From an uncultured Alphaproteobacteria bacterium (lineage in GTDB: Bacteria > Pseudomonadota > Alphaproteobacteria > Caulobacterales > Caulobacteraceae), in the NCBI GenBank assembly GCA_903909375.1, contig CAIVVM010000051.1, positions 62,001-126,000 on the forward strand: DNA of 64,000 nucleotides, read 5' to 3'. Below the pieces are notes generated by a model that saw only the letters and a list, made by a program, of their open reading frames with translations, searched no databases and had not been told where the DNA came from. How positions within the stretch are numbered: the stretch's first letter is position 1; every line of letters starts with the position of its first letter. A program made the position numbers and the translations under genes. Positions 16,553-24,364 of the stretch are shown in pieces.

Positions 16553-17380
16553 CTAGATCTGCAGGACGGAGGAAACGAGAAGCTGACTGTAGGGGTGTTG
16601 GGGATCGTCGAGGACCTGGTCCGTCAGACCTGTTTCCACCACATAGCCGCTCTTCATGACAATCAACCGGTCGGCCATAAGGCGGGCCACGGCCATGTCG
16701 TGGGTGACGATAATCACAGCCAGGCCAAGGTCCCTGACCAGCTCGCGAAGCAGGTCCAGCAACCGCGCCTGCACAGAGACGTCCAGTCCGCCGGTGGGCT
16801 CGTCCATGAACACAAGGCGCGGTCCATGGATCAGGTTGCGAGCCACCTGGATGCGCTGCTGCATGCCGCCGGAGAAGTTACGCGGCTTGTCGTCGATCCG
16901 GCCTGTGTCCAGTTCCACCCGGTTCAGCCATTCCAGCGTGGCCTGGCGCATCTTGCCATAGTGGCGGTTGCCCAGGTTCATCAGCGGCTCGGCGACATTG
17001 GCGCCGCCGGACACTCGCATTCGCAGTCCGTCGCGCGGGTTCTGATGCACGAAGCCCCAGTCCTCGCGCTGCATCCGCCGGCGATCGGGTTCGTTGAGGC
17101 CATAGATGTCGGTGAGGCCGAACCGCGAGGCGTCAAACTCGACAACCCCCGACGTCGGCGGGAGGCGACCGGAGATGACGTTCAGCAGCGTGGTCTTGCC
17201 AGAGCCGCTCTCGCCGACGATCCCGAGCACTTCGCCGGCCCGCAGTTCAAACGAAACGTCACGGCAGCCAACCACGTGGCCATACCATTTTGACAGGTTG
17301 CTCACCCGCAGTAGCGGTGATTCCTGACCCATCCCGGCGGCGGTCTGGGCCGGTGAGCGTTCAATAGTGGCCATCGTCAT
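16553..17380 (-). CDS. phnK: C-P lyase complex ATPase subunit PhnK
   Basis: The 275-residue ABC-type protein has Walker A GESGSGKTT, signature FSGGMQQRIQVARNL and Walker B LVFMDEPTGGLDV. The insert typical of PhnK (ENPRDGLRMRVSGGANVAEPL-like region) is present between Walker A and the signature. In E. coli a PhnK dimer docks on the PhnGHIJ core at PhnJ. The ATG at 17380 overlaps the phnJ stop (ATGA); a second ATG two codons later is possible. About 15 N-terminal residues precede the usual family start. Confidence 0.92.
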   Translation of the reverse strand: MTMATIERSPAQTAAGMGQESPLLRVSNLSKWYGHVVGCRDVSFELRAGEVLGIVGESGSGKTTLLNVISGRLPPTSGVVEFDASRFGLTDIYGLNEPDRRRMQREDWGFVHQNPRDGLRMRVSGGANVAEPLMNLGNRHYGKMRQATLEWLNRVELDTGRIDDKPRNFSGGMQQRIQVARNLIHGPRLVFMDEPTGGLDVSVQARLLDLLRELVRDLGLAVIIVTHDMAVARLMADRLIVMKSGYVVETGLTDQVLDDPQHPYSQLLVSSVLQI

Positions 17381-18285
17381 GCGGGCGCCTTGTCGAGTGT
17401 CGCCAGCTGGTGGCCAGCCATTGATCCGGCATGTCCGGCAGCCCGACGATCCGAGCAGAAGCTGCTGTCCGAGCAGACGAACATCCGCTCGCCGGAATCA
17501 TCGAGAACCACCTCGTCGAGATAGCTCTCGGTGGCGCCGCAAAGGGCGCAGTCTTCTTCCCAGGTCTGGGTCTCGAAGGGATAGTCGTCGAAGTCCAGGC
17601 TGCGGACCCGCGTATAGGGCGGCACGGCGTAGATGCGTTTCTCCCGCCCGGCGCCAAACAGCAGGATGGCCGGATTGTCGTCCAGCTTGGGATTGTCAAA
17701 CTTCGGGATCGGCGAGGGGCTCATCAGGTAGCGCTCGTCGATCATGGTGGGATAGCCCACCGTCGAGGCGATCCGCCCATAGGTGGCGACGCTCTCGTAG
17801 AGCGAGACGTACTGAAGCCCGTACTCCTCATAGGCATGCATGGCCCGCGTCTCGGTCTCACGCGCCTCGAGCCCGCGCAGCGGCTCCGGCTGAGGGACCT
17901 GGAAGACCAGCACCTGGCCCTCGGTCAGGCCCTGCTCCGGGATCCTGTGCCGGGTCTGGATGATCGTCGCGGCGGCCGTGTCCTCGGTGGTGGCGACGTC
18001 GGCGACCTGGGCAAAGAACCTGCGGATGGAGACCGCGTTGGTGGTGTCGTCGGCGCCCTGGTCGATGCACTTGTAGACATCGTCGGGACCGATGATCGCG
18101 GCGGTCAGCTGGATGCCGCCCGTTCCCCAGCCGTAGGGCACCGGCATCTCGCGGGATCCGAATGGCGCCTGGTAGCCAGGAATGGCGAGGGCCTTGAGGA
18201 TCGCGCGGCGGATCATCCGCTTGGTCTGCTCATCCAGGTAGGCGTAGTTGTAGTAGCGTTCAGGTTCGTTGGTGCGGGCGGTCAT
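17377..18285 (-). CDS. phnJ: Radical SAM C-P lyase PhnJ
   Basis: The 302-residue protein is the catalytic C-P lyase. Four cysteines at about residues 246, 249, 271 and 277 show the exact CX2CX21CX5C spacing of PhnJ, three binding the 4Fe-4S cluster and the last acting as thiyl radical. The N-terminal part has PYGWGTGGIQLTAAIIGPDD and ADDTTNAVSIRRF, conserved around the active-site glycine region. It cleaves ribose 1-alkylphosphonate 5-phosphate to the cyclic ribose phosphate and an alkane. It is coupled to phnI upstream and phnK downstream by ATGA overlaps. All key residues look intact. Confidence 0.95.
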   Translation of the reverse strand: MTARTNEPERYYNYAYLDEQTKRMIRRAILKALAIPGYQAPFGSREMPVPYGWGTGGIQLTAAIIGPDDVYKCIDQGADDTTNAVSIRRFFAQVADVATTEDTAAATIIQTRHRIPEQGLTEGQVLVFQVPQPEPLRGLEARETETRAMHAYEEYGLQYVSLYESVATYGRIASTVGYPTMIDERYLMSPSPIPKFDNPKLDDNPAILLFGAGREKRIYAVPPYTRVRSLDFDDYPFETQTWEEDCALCGATESYLDEVVLDDSGERMFVCSDSSFCSDRRAAGHAGSMAGHQLATLDKAPA

Positions 18286-19388
18286 TCTGCCGCTTCCTTC
18301 ATTGCGGCCTGCCGATCAGCATGTTCCCTGCGCAGGCGGCGGATCAGCTGGAGATCGGCCTGGAAGTCCACATAGTGGGGCAGTTTCAGGTGCTGGACGA
18401 AGCCTGACGCCTCGACATTGTCGGAGTGGTAGAGCACGAATTCCTCGTCCTGCACCGGCGCCGAGGCCTCGCCCTGCGCCGCGTCGCGCAGCGCACGGTC
18501 GACGATGGCCATGGACATCGCCTTGCGCTCGCAGTGGCCGAACGTAAGGCCGTAACCGCGTGTGAACTGTGGCGCTGTCTCGATCCCGCCGGCGCCCGTG
18601 GAAATCATCTGGCACTCTGTGAGCGTGAGTTCGCCGATCTCGATGGCAAAGCCCAGCTCATCGGGCACGAACTCCACCGCGACCTCTCCCAGCCGGATCT
18701 CGGCGCAGAGCGGGTGGGTGGAGCCCCAGCCACGCTGCGACGAATAGGCCAGCGAGAGCAGGAAACCTTCATCACCGCGGGCAAGGGCCTGCAGGCGCTG
18801 ATCCCGTCCCGCCGGGAAGGCCATCGGCTCCCGTGTCAGGTCGAAGGGCTCGGCTGCCGCCCCGGTTTGCGTGTCGGGCTCAAGCAGGTCCTCGTGAGCG
18901 AAAACCGAAGCGATTGTCGCCATGGGATAGGCCTGGGGCTCCTCAGCCTCCAGCGCGCCCTCCAGCGGGGTCTCGCCATTGGCGGCCAGGGTGAAATCCA
19001 GCAGGCGGTGGGTGTAGTCGAACGTCGGGCCAAGCACCTGACCGCCAGGAATGTCCTTGAACGCCGCCGAGATCCGCCGGCGCACAGCCATCTGGCCCGT
19101 CTCCAGCGGCAACGACGCACCGAACCTCGGCAATGTCGTGCGATAGGCCCGGGTCAGGAAGATCGCTTCCGGCAGATCGCCGCGCGCCTGCTTGACCGCG
19201 AGCGCCGCGAGATCACGATCATAGCAGGAGCCCTCGCTCATCACCCGATCAATGGACAGGGAAAGCTGCTCGCGGATCTGATTGACCTCGATCTCGGGAA
19301 TCGTCGGGTCGCCCCGACGGTCCTCGGCCAGCCAGCGGTGGGCGTTGGTTATCGCCCGCTCTCCGCCCTTTACAGCGACATAGGCCAT
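18282..19388 (-). CDS. phnI: C-P lyase core subunit PhnI
   Basis: The 368-residue protein matches PhnI along its whole length: it starts MAYVAVKGGERAI, holds RAYRTTLPRFG and RRISAAFKDIPGGQVLGPTFDYTHR, and ends with a region rich in charged residues (HLKLPHYVDFQADL). PhnI is the nucleosidase subunit that, with PhnG, PhnH and PhnL, attaches phosphonate to the ribose of ATP. It lies ten bases after phnH and overlaps phnJ. Length and motifs are normal. Confidence 0.93.
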   Translation of the reverse strand: MAYVAVKGGERAITNAHRWLAEDRRGDPTIPEIEVNQIREQLSLSIDRVMSEGSCYDRDLAALAVKQARGDLPEAIFLTRAYRTTLPRFGASLPLETGQMAVRRRISAAFKDIPGGQVLGPTFDYTHRLLDFTLAANGETPLEGALEAEEPQAYPMATIASVFAHEDLLEPDTQTGAAAEPFDLTREPMAFPAGRDQRLQALARGDEGFLLSLAYSSQRGWGSTHPLCAEIRLGEVAVEFVPDELGFAIEIGELTLTECQMISTGAGGIETAPQFTRGYGLTFGHCERKAMSMAIVDRALRDAAQGEASAPVQDEEFVLYHSDNVEASGFVQHLKLPHYVDFQADLQLIRRLRREHADRQAAMKEAAE

Positions 19389-19398
19389 TTCTGTCTCC

Positions 19399-20001
19399 TC
19401 AGACGATGCGGGTGGAACGGGGAAGGGCGGTCAGGCGATCCCCGGCGACGAAAATCAGATCGACGCCGAACTGGAACCGGGCGTGGTTCTCCTGAACCTC
19501 GCCCCAGAAACCCGGGCGCAGACCATCAAGAGCCAGGGTGGCTTCCGACTTGATCCCGGGGCCGGTCAGGGTGACGCGCGGCCCGCCTTCGAGCGAGGGT
19601 AGCTGGATCACCAGCGTGGTTGACCGGTCAGGATACTTGGCGTCGCCAGCATTGAAGTCCGCCAGGAGGGGCGCGGCGCTTAGATCCGCCACCAGAGCAA
19701 ACGCCGCTTGCCGGGGCTCCGCCACGCGGGGCGCGCCACAGTGGAACTGCAGCCAGCCCTCGACAGCTTCGGTATGCAGTCCCGGATCCAGCCAAACGGG
19801 AGTCTCGAAATCGAAGAGGGTGAGTGCGACAGCGCCCGCTGCCCTATGCATGCCTGATGGCGGCTCAGGCGCCTGGGACAGATCGTAGATCGTGCCAGGG
19901 CGCGCCATGGCGTCCATGAGTTTCCGGAAGACCTGCTGGCTCTCACGGGTCGGGTCCGAGAACCCGGCGGCCACGCGGGCCAGATCAAAGGCGATCGACA
20001 T
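19399..20001 (-). CDS. phnH: C-P lyase core subunit PhnH
   Basis: The 200-residue protein has typical PhnH features: FSDPTRESQQVFRKLMDAMARPG at the N-terminus, LTLFDFETPVWLD, and a GPGIKSEATLALDGLRPGFW segment. It is a structural member of the PhnGHIJ complex. The ATG at 20001 overlaps the phnG stop. Confidence 0.93.
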   Translation of the reverse strand: MSIAFDLARVAAGFSDPTRESQQVFRKLMDAMARPGTIYDLSQAPEPPSGMHRAAGAVALTLFDFETPVWLDPGLHTEAVEGWLQFHCGAPRVAEPRQAAFALVADLSAAPLLADFNAGDAKYPDRSTTLVIQLPSLEGGPRVTLTGPGIKSEATLALDGLRPGFWGEVQENHARFQFGVDLIFVAGDRLTALPRSTRIV

Positions 20002-20474
20002 CAGGCGGGCCCTCGCGTGCGGACCATGGTGAAGAAATCGACCTTGGTGGCGGCTGCCTTGCGCGCCGCCGCATCGCGACGCGACTGCTGGGCCCGGGCC
20101 AGTCGGGCGACGACGGCGCCTTCCACCAAGGGCCGCAGGGCGGGCGACTGCATCATCGCGTCCACCGCTGCGGCGATCTCTGCGTGGCGACGATTTCGCC
20201 CCGACACATACCCAACCCCGGTCTCACCCGTGTCCAGCCGGACTGCCGCGCGGGTGACTGTCATTTCGCCCAGGTTGAAGGCATCGCCCGAACCACCCAT
20301 CCGACCCCGCACCAGAACCATGCCGATTTCCGGAGCCCTGAGCGTGCCGTAGCCTGGCAGTTCGGCGATGGCCTCCCACGCGGCGAACACGTCTTTCGGG
20401 GCTGCCTTTGCCAGGACAGAGAGCCAGGCTCGACGTTCAGGGCTGGGCCCGGCGGGGTGGCTGACCGTCATCAT
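20001..20474 (-). CDS. phnG: C-P lyase core subunit PhnG
   Basis: The start at 20474 (MMTVSHPAG) is chosen because GGAG lies four bases before it; a longer frame begins at 20495 without a ribosome site. The 157-residue product shows the PhnG pattern RRAWLSVLAKA, LRAPEIGMVLVRGRMGGSGDAFNLGEMTVTRAAVRL and GYVSGRNRRHAEIAA. It opens the core operon and faces phnF across a 164-bp intergenic region. Confidence 0.92.
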   Translation of the reverse strand: MMTVSHPAGPSPERRAWLSVLAKAAPKDVFAAWEAIAELPGYGTLRAPEIGMVLVRGRMGGSGDAFNLGEMTVTRAAVRLDTGETGVGYVSGRNRRHAEIAAAVDAMMQSPALRPLVEGAVVARLARAQQSRRDAAARKAAATKVDFFTMVRTRGPA

Positions 20475-20583
20475 CGAACTCCGACAACTAACCATGTTGT
20501 TGTATTCATTGAGCTCGATTATTACGTCTTCCGAGAAAATGTCGCAATAACGGGTTGGTGAACATTATCTGACAGTAGAAAAA

Positions 20584-20598
20584 CTTGTCTAGATGACC
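20584..20598. promoter_or_regulatory. Possible PhnF operator between phnG and phnF
   Basis: The sequence CTTGTCTAGATGACC contains a TCTAGA palindromic core (20588-20593) in an imperfect dyad, in the AT-rich gap between divergent phnG and phnF. HutC-type GntR regulators often bind short dyads of this kind. No 11-bp-phased GTCAY repeats were found in this gap, unlike in the transporter arm. Confidence 0.35.
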
Positions 20599-20638
20599 GT
20601 CGTAGAACTGTTAAAGATTGTTGGTAAGAGCTTTCCCC

Positions 20639-21346
20639 ATGGTTCTTTGGCGGGAAATCTCATGGTCTCTGGAGCGTCGCATCCAGGCGCGCGAGATCAC
20701 GCCAGGCGATAAGTTGCCGACAGAGTTCGAGCTGTCCCGGGAGTTCATGGTCAACCGGCATACAGTGCGGCGCGCCCTGTCTGATCTCCAGGAAAAGGGC
20801 ATTGTCGAGTCTACCCAGGGCCGGGGAAGCTACGTCAAACGTCCCACATCGCTGATGCGCCTGCAGCGCCGGCCACGGTTTACCGAGGCCGTGCAGCAGG
20901 ACGGTCGCACGCCGCGCACCGAGATCATCAAGCTTCTGGTGCGGCCATCGGACGCGAAGGTCGCGGCTCAGCTGGGCCTGCGCGTTGGAGAGCCGGTCAT
21001 TTACCTGGAGCGATGCCGGTTCGTGGACGATGAGCCGACGGGGCTCAGCCAGCATCACTTCAGTCAAGCGCGCCTGCCGGCCTTCATCGAGACCTACAAG
21101 ACCCACGGCACAATCACCCAGACGCTGATTGCGTCGGGCATTCCTGACTATACCCGCCGCCGGACGGCCATATCGGCCCGGCTACCGACTGTTGACGAGG
21201 CCGCGCGGCTTCAGGTGCCGAGGCATGTCCCTTTGCTGGTTCATTGCTACCTGAACATCGACGGTCTTGGTCGTCCGCTGGAGTACGGAATCTCGCGCTC
21301 CACAACCGAAGTTGAGATCGAGTTTCCCGATCCCGTGCGGGACTGA
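20639..21346 (+). CDS. phnF: GntR/HutC-family regulator PhnF
   Basis: The ATG at 20639 gives 235 residues starting MVLWREISWSLERRIQ; a TTG at 20618 is in frame but less likely. Residues ~5-75 are a GntR winged helix (PGDKLPTEFELSREF, then NRHTVRRALSDLQEKGIV, then GRGSYV). Residues ~90-235 are a UTRA ligand domain (VIYLERCRFVDDEPTGLSQHHF, VHCYLNIDGLGRPLEYGISR). PhnF usually represses phn genes and responds to a phosphonate-pathway metabolite. It is divergent from phnG and is followed by the second phnM 26 bp later. Confidence 0.9.
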   Translation: MVLWREISWSLERRIQAREITPGDKLPTEFELSREFMVNRHTVRRALSDLQEKGIVESTQGRGSYVKRPTSLMRLQRRPRFTEAVQQDGRTPRTEIIKLLVRPSDAKVAAQLGLRVGEPVIYLERCRFVDDEPTGLSQHHFSQARLPAFIETYKTHGTITQTLIASGIPDYTRRRTAISARLPTVDEAARLQVPRHVPLLVHCYLNIDGLGRPLEYGISRSTTEVEIEFPDPVRD

Positions 21347-21372
21347 TCTGCAATCAGAACGAAGGATCTGTC

Positions 21373-22506
21373 GTGGAGTTGGCGTTCAGGAATGCGCGGG
21401 TAGTGACCGGCGACGACTGCTTTTGGGGATCGGTGCTGGTCCGCGACGGCAAGGTAGTCTCCGTCGATTCCGGGGCCAGTTGCGCGGGCGAGGACATGGA
21501 AGGCGATGTCCTCATGCCCGGCGTGATCGATCTTCATACGGACAATCTTGAAAAGCACTTCTTCCCCCGCCCCAATATCGGCTGGGATCCTGTTTCCGCC
21601 GCCGTCACCCACGATGGCTGCTGTCTCTCGGTAGGTGTGACGACCGTTTTCGACAGCCTCAGCATCGGGTCATTCAACTCCGCGGCCTCGCGCAATCACG
21701 GCAATCTCACCCGCCTGGCTGACGGGTTGGCGCAAGCCGAGGCGAGCGGTCTGCTAAAGGGGGATCACAAGGTCCACTGGCGGTGTGAAACGCCGGCCGA
21801 CGACCTGCCTGAAGAGCTAGAGGGCTTTGCGAAGCATCCGATGACGGCGCTGTTCTCCCTCATGGATCACACGCCGGGTCAGCGGCAGTACCGGAACATC
21901 GAGAAATATCTGGCCGGTTGGCGTGCGGACGGCATGACTGAAAGCGCGGTTGATCGACGCATGGCCGAGATCCGTGACCGGCAGGCGCGCAACGCCGATC
22001 GCCATCGCCGGCTCGTGTCCGAGGTCGCTGCGGCGTACGGCGCGCCATTGGCCAGCCATGACGATGAGGACGTCGCCCACATTGATGCTGCGGCCGATCT
22101 TGGCGCCACGGTCGCGGAATTCCCGGTTACGCTGGAGGCGGCGCGACAGGCGCGCGAGCGCGGGATGCTCATTGTCATGGGTGGCCCAAATCTCATTCGC
22201 GGGGGGTCCTACTCCGGGAACGTGCCAGCCTCGGAATTGGCGCGCGAAGGCCTGCTGGACGCCTTCGCCTCCGACTACGTTCCGCGCAGTCTGATCGAGT
22301 GCGCCTTCGCCCTGACCCGCCCTGAGTTCGACTGGAGTTTGCCGCGTGCAGTGGCCACGGTCACCGCTGGCCCGGCCCGCGCGGCGCGGCTTTCAGACCG
22401 TGGCGTGATCGAAACCGGTCGCCGGGCGGATCTGTTGCGGGTGCGAACCCGTGGCGACCTGCCGGTAGTCCAGGAGGTCTGGGTCGAGGGCCGTCGTCGC
22501 GCCTGA
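21373..22506 (+). CDS. phnM: Second PhnM-type diphosphatase
   Basis: The 377-residue protein from a GTG start (AAGGA eight bases before) is a full-length PhnM with the metal motif DLHTDNLEKHFFPRP, HDGCCLSVGVTTVFDSLS, LMDHTPGQRQYRN, and ASHDDEDVAH. It parallels the phnM at 14698-15837 but is far from identical, so this is an old duplication or separate acquisition, not a recent copy. It lies in the phnF unit with an EEP phosphoesterase. It may act on a different side-chain class or allow PhnF-dependent dosage. Confidence 0.88.
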   Translation: MELAFRNARVVTGDDCFWGSVLVRDGKVVSVDSGASCAGEDMEGDVLMPGVIDLHTDNLEKHFFPRPNIGWDPVSAAVTHDGCCLSVGVTTVFDSLSIGSFNSAASRNHGNLTRLADGLAQAEASGLLKGDHKVHWRCETPADDLPEELEGFAKHPMTALFSLMDHTPGQRQYRNIEKYLAGWRADGMTESAVDRRMAEIRDRQARNADRHRRLVSEVAAAYGAPLASHDDEDVAHIDAAADLGATVAEFPVTLEAARQARERGMLIVMGGPNLIRGGSYSGNVPASELAREGLLDAFASDYVPRSLIECAFALTRPEFDWSLPRAVATVTAGPARAARLSDRGVIETGRRADLLRVRTRGDLPVVQEVWVEGRRRA

Positions 22507-22520
22507 CGGGGGCCTGGCCC

Positions 22521-23270
22521 TTGCGTATCGTCACCCTCAACACCTGGAAGAACGAAGGCGACTATCCCCGCCGCCTGGTCCAAATGGCCGAAGGGCTTGC
22601 CGCTTTGCGCGCTGACGTCGTCTGCCTTCAGGAGTGCTTTGCCGGGGGCGGCGCCAGTACAGTAGATACTTTGGCGTCAGTCCTGGGAATGTTCCCGCAC
22701 AAGGCCCCGTCACGGCGAAAGCTGCGCCGGCACGGCCCGCTTCGCGTGATGAGCACCTCTGGTCTTGCCATTCTGACCCGCGACCCTTCGGCGCGAGCCA
22801 ACCTGTGCGCACTGGTCAGCGACCCCAGGGATGGGCAGCGCATCGCCCAGCGGGTCGATCTGGTCGCGTTGGGTCATCCCCTGCGGATTCTGAACCTGCA
22901 TCTCACGCATCTGGGCGGGGTCAAGGCCGAGGGCGTCCGCGCCGCCCAGCTCGCAGCCGCGTTGATATGGGCCACAGCGGACTACGAAGGCGGACTTGTG
23001 CTGGCGGGTGACCTGAACGCCTCTGCGGCGGACAGTGCGCTTGCGGCGCTCGATCTTCCCGCCATGCCTGCGACCCTTCACGGCCCTCGAGCGGGCACGA
23101 CGCCGTCGTCAGCACTGGCGATCGATCACTGCGTTCTGCTGCAGCAAGGCGGCTGGCGCACCGCCGGAACAGGCTGCGCGCTGGACCAGCCTGATGAGGA
23201 CGGCTGGTTCCCCAGCGACCACGCCGCCGTTGTACTGGATCTTCTCGCCGGCGACGCGGTGTCCTACTGA
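22521..23270 (+). CDS. Endonuclease/exonuclease/phosphatase-family protein in the phn locus
   Basis: The 249-residue protein starts with a TTG 14 bases after phnM2. EEP motifs are all present: MRIVTLNTWKN, the metal glutamate in VVCLQECF, NLHLTHLGG, AGDLNAS and the terminal PSDHAAV histidine. There is no signal peptide, so it acts in the cytoplasm. The family ranges from nucleases to phosphodiesterases for small molecules. Position in the PhnF unit suggests a phosphate-ester step of phosphonate breakdown, possibly alongside the DUF1045 protein. It converges with the phosphatase gene, overlapping it by seven bases. Confidence 0.78.
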   Translation: MRIVTLNTWKNEGDYPRRLVQMAEGLAALRADVVCLQECFAGGGASTVDTLASVLGMFPHKAPSRRKLRRHGPLRVMSTSGLAILTRDPSARANLCALVSDPRDGQRIAQRVDLVALGHPLRILNLHLTHLGGVKAEGVRAAQLAAALIWATADYEGGLVLAGDLNASAADSALAALDLPAMPATLHGPRAGTTPSSALAIDHCVLLQQGGWRTAGTGCALDQPDEDGWFPSDHAAVVLDLLAGDAVSY

Positions 23271-24322
23271 AGGTAGATCGCACGCAACCGGGCCAGCTCA
23301 ACCGGGCCGATGCCGACTTCCCTGGCCAGGTATCTGTCGACGGAGCCCCACTTCGTCTCGACCTCATCAAGCGCCACCTCGAGGAAGGCGCGACGGTTGG
23401 CGTCGAACAGTGGGCTGGGCGCGGCGGCGGCCGGGTCTTTCTGGTAGTTGGCGAAGAAGGCCGCAACCGGATTGGCGGCCTGAGCCGCAGCGTCGAAGCG
23501 CGGCATTTCGTACGCCGGGCGCCGATAGGTCGTCGACAGGTGATAGTCCTTGAGGATCACGTCGTGGGATACGCCCAGAGCGCTCAACACCATTGCCGTG
23601 GCGAAGCCGGTACGATCCTGTCCGGCCGAACAATTGTAGACGACCGCGCCCTGGTTCGCGAGCAGCCTGGCGAAGACGATCTTCAGGTGCGGCGCCAGCA
23701 TCGCCGGGAAATTGCGGTAGGAACTGCCCATTGTCGACGTGGTCGTCGGGGTCAAGGAAGAGATCCTCGTCATCGAATAGCCGATGGCCGAGTAGTTCAC
23801 GCCCTCGACGCGCGTCGGCGCCAGCGACCGCTCCTCGGTTGACCTCAGATCGACCATCTCGGTGACCAGGCCCTGTACGCGACGGACATCGGCTTCGGTC
23901 AGCATGGGGGTGCCGCCGGACCGATAGATCTTGCCCCATCTCACATGCTTGCCGCCCGCAGCCGGATAGCCCCCGACGTCCCGGAAATTTGAGCCCTGTT
24001 CCAGCGGCACCAGCCGTTCGGCGACGTGAACCGTTTCGCCGCTCAGCGTGTTGCGCAGGATGAAGTAGGGGCGTACGGCAGGCGGCACATCCGCCTCGTG
24101 GCGGCCATCGCGATCTGCCGCAGACACCTTGGCGGCCTGAGCGAGCGAAGCGTCCGGACGATCCGAAACATAGACGTCGACGGGGTCTTTGCCGGTCCAG
24201 GCGACAACAACCCTGCCTGGTGAGGTCCGCTCGACGTGCGACGCCGTGATCGCCTCCGCAAGCGCGACCGGGCTGGTCGCGAGCAGAGCGGTGAAAACGG
24301 CTATTCCTGCGATCCTGCGCAT
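23264..24322 (-). CDS. Secreted protein-tyrosine/dual-specificity phosphatase
   Basis: The 352-residue protein has a signal peptide (MRRIAGIAVFTALLATS, cleavage near ALAEA). A small beta domain follows (~25-105), then a Y_phosphatase3-type domain: GSNFRDVGGYPAAGG, KIYRSGG, and the P-loop CSAGQDRTGFA with the CX5R nucleophile and arginine intact. The base before the cysteine is N rather than the usual H. Families of this type hydrolyse phosphotyrosine or phosphoinositides; a periplasmic location is inferred. It lies 42 bp after a TonB-dependent receptor on the same strand, so the two are probably co-transcribed. Confidence 0.82.
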   Translation of the reverse strand: MRRIAGIAVFTALLATSPVALAEAITASHVERTSPGRVVVAWTGKDPVDVYVSDRPDASLAQAAKVSAADRDGRHEADVPPAVRPYFILRNTLSGETVHVAERLVPLEQGSNFRDVGGYPAAGGKHVRWGKIYRSGGTPMLTEADVRRVQGLVTEMVDLRSTEERSLAPTRVEGVNYSAIGYSMTRISSLTPTTTSTMGSSYRNFPAMLAPHLKIVFARLLANQGAVVYNCSAGQDRTGFATAMVLSALGVSHDVILKDYHLSTTYRRPAYEMPRFDAAAQAANPVAAFFANYQKDPAAAAPSPLFDANRRAFLEVALDEVETKWGSVDRYLAREVGIGPVELARLRAIYLQ

Positions 24323-24364
24323 CTTCAGTATCCTCGAAAGAGCAATGAGCGTTACGACGTAAGG

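Noticed and set aside
20561..20598. Possible Pho box in the phnG/phnF gap
   Set aside because: TGAC occurs at 20570 and 20594, 24 bp apart, which is not a multiple of 11, and no intermediate half-site exists.
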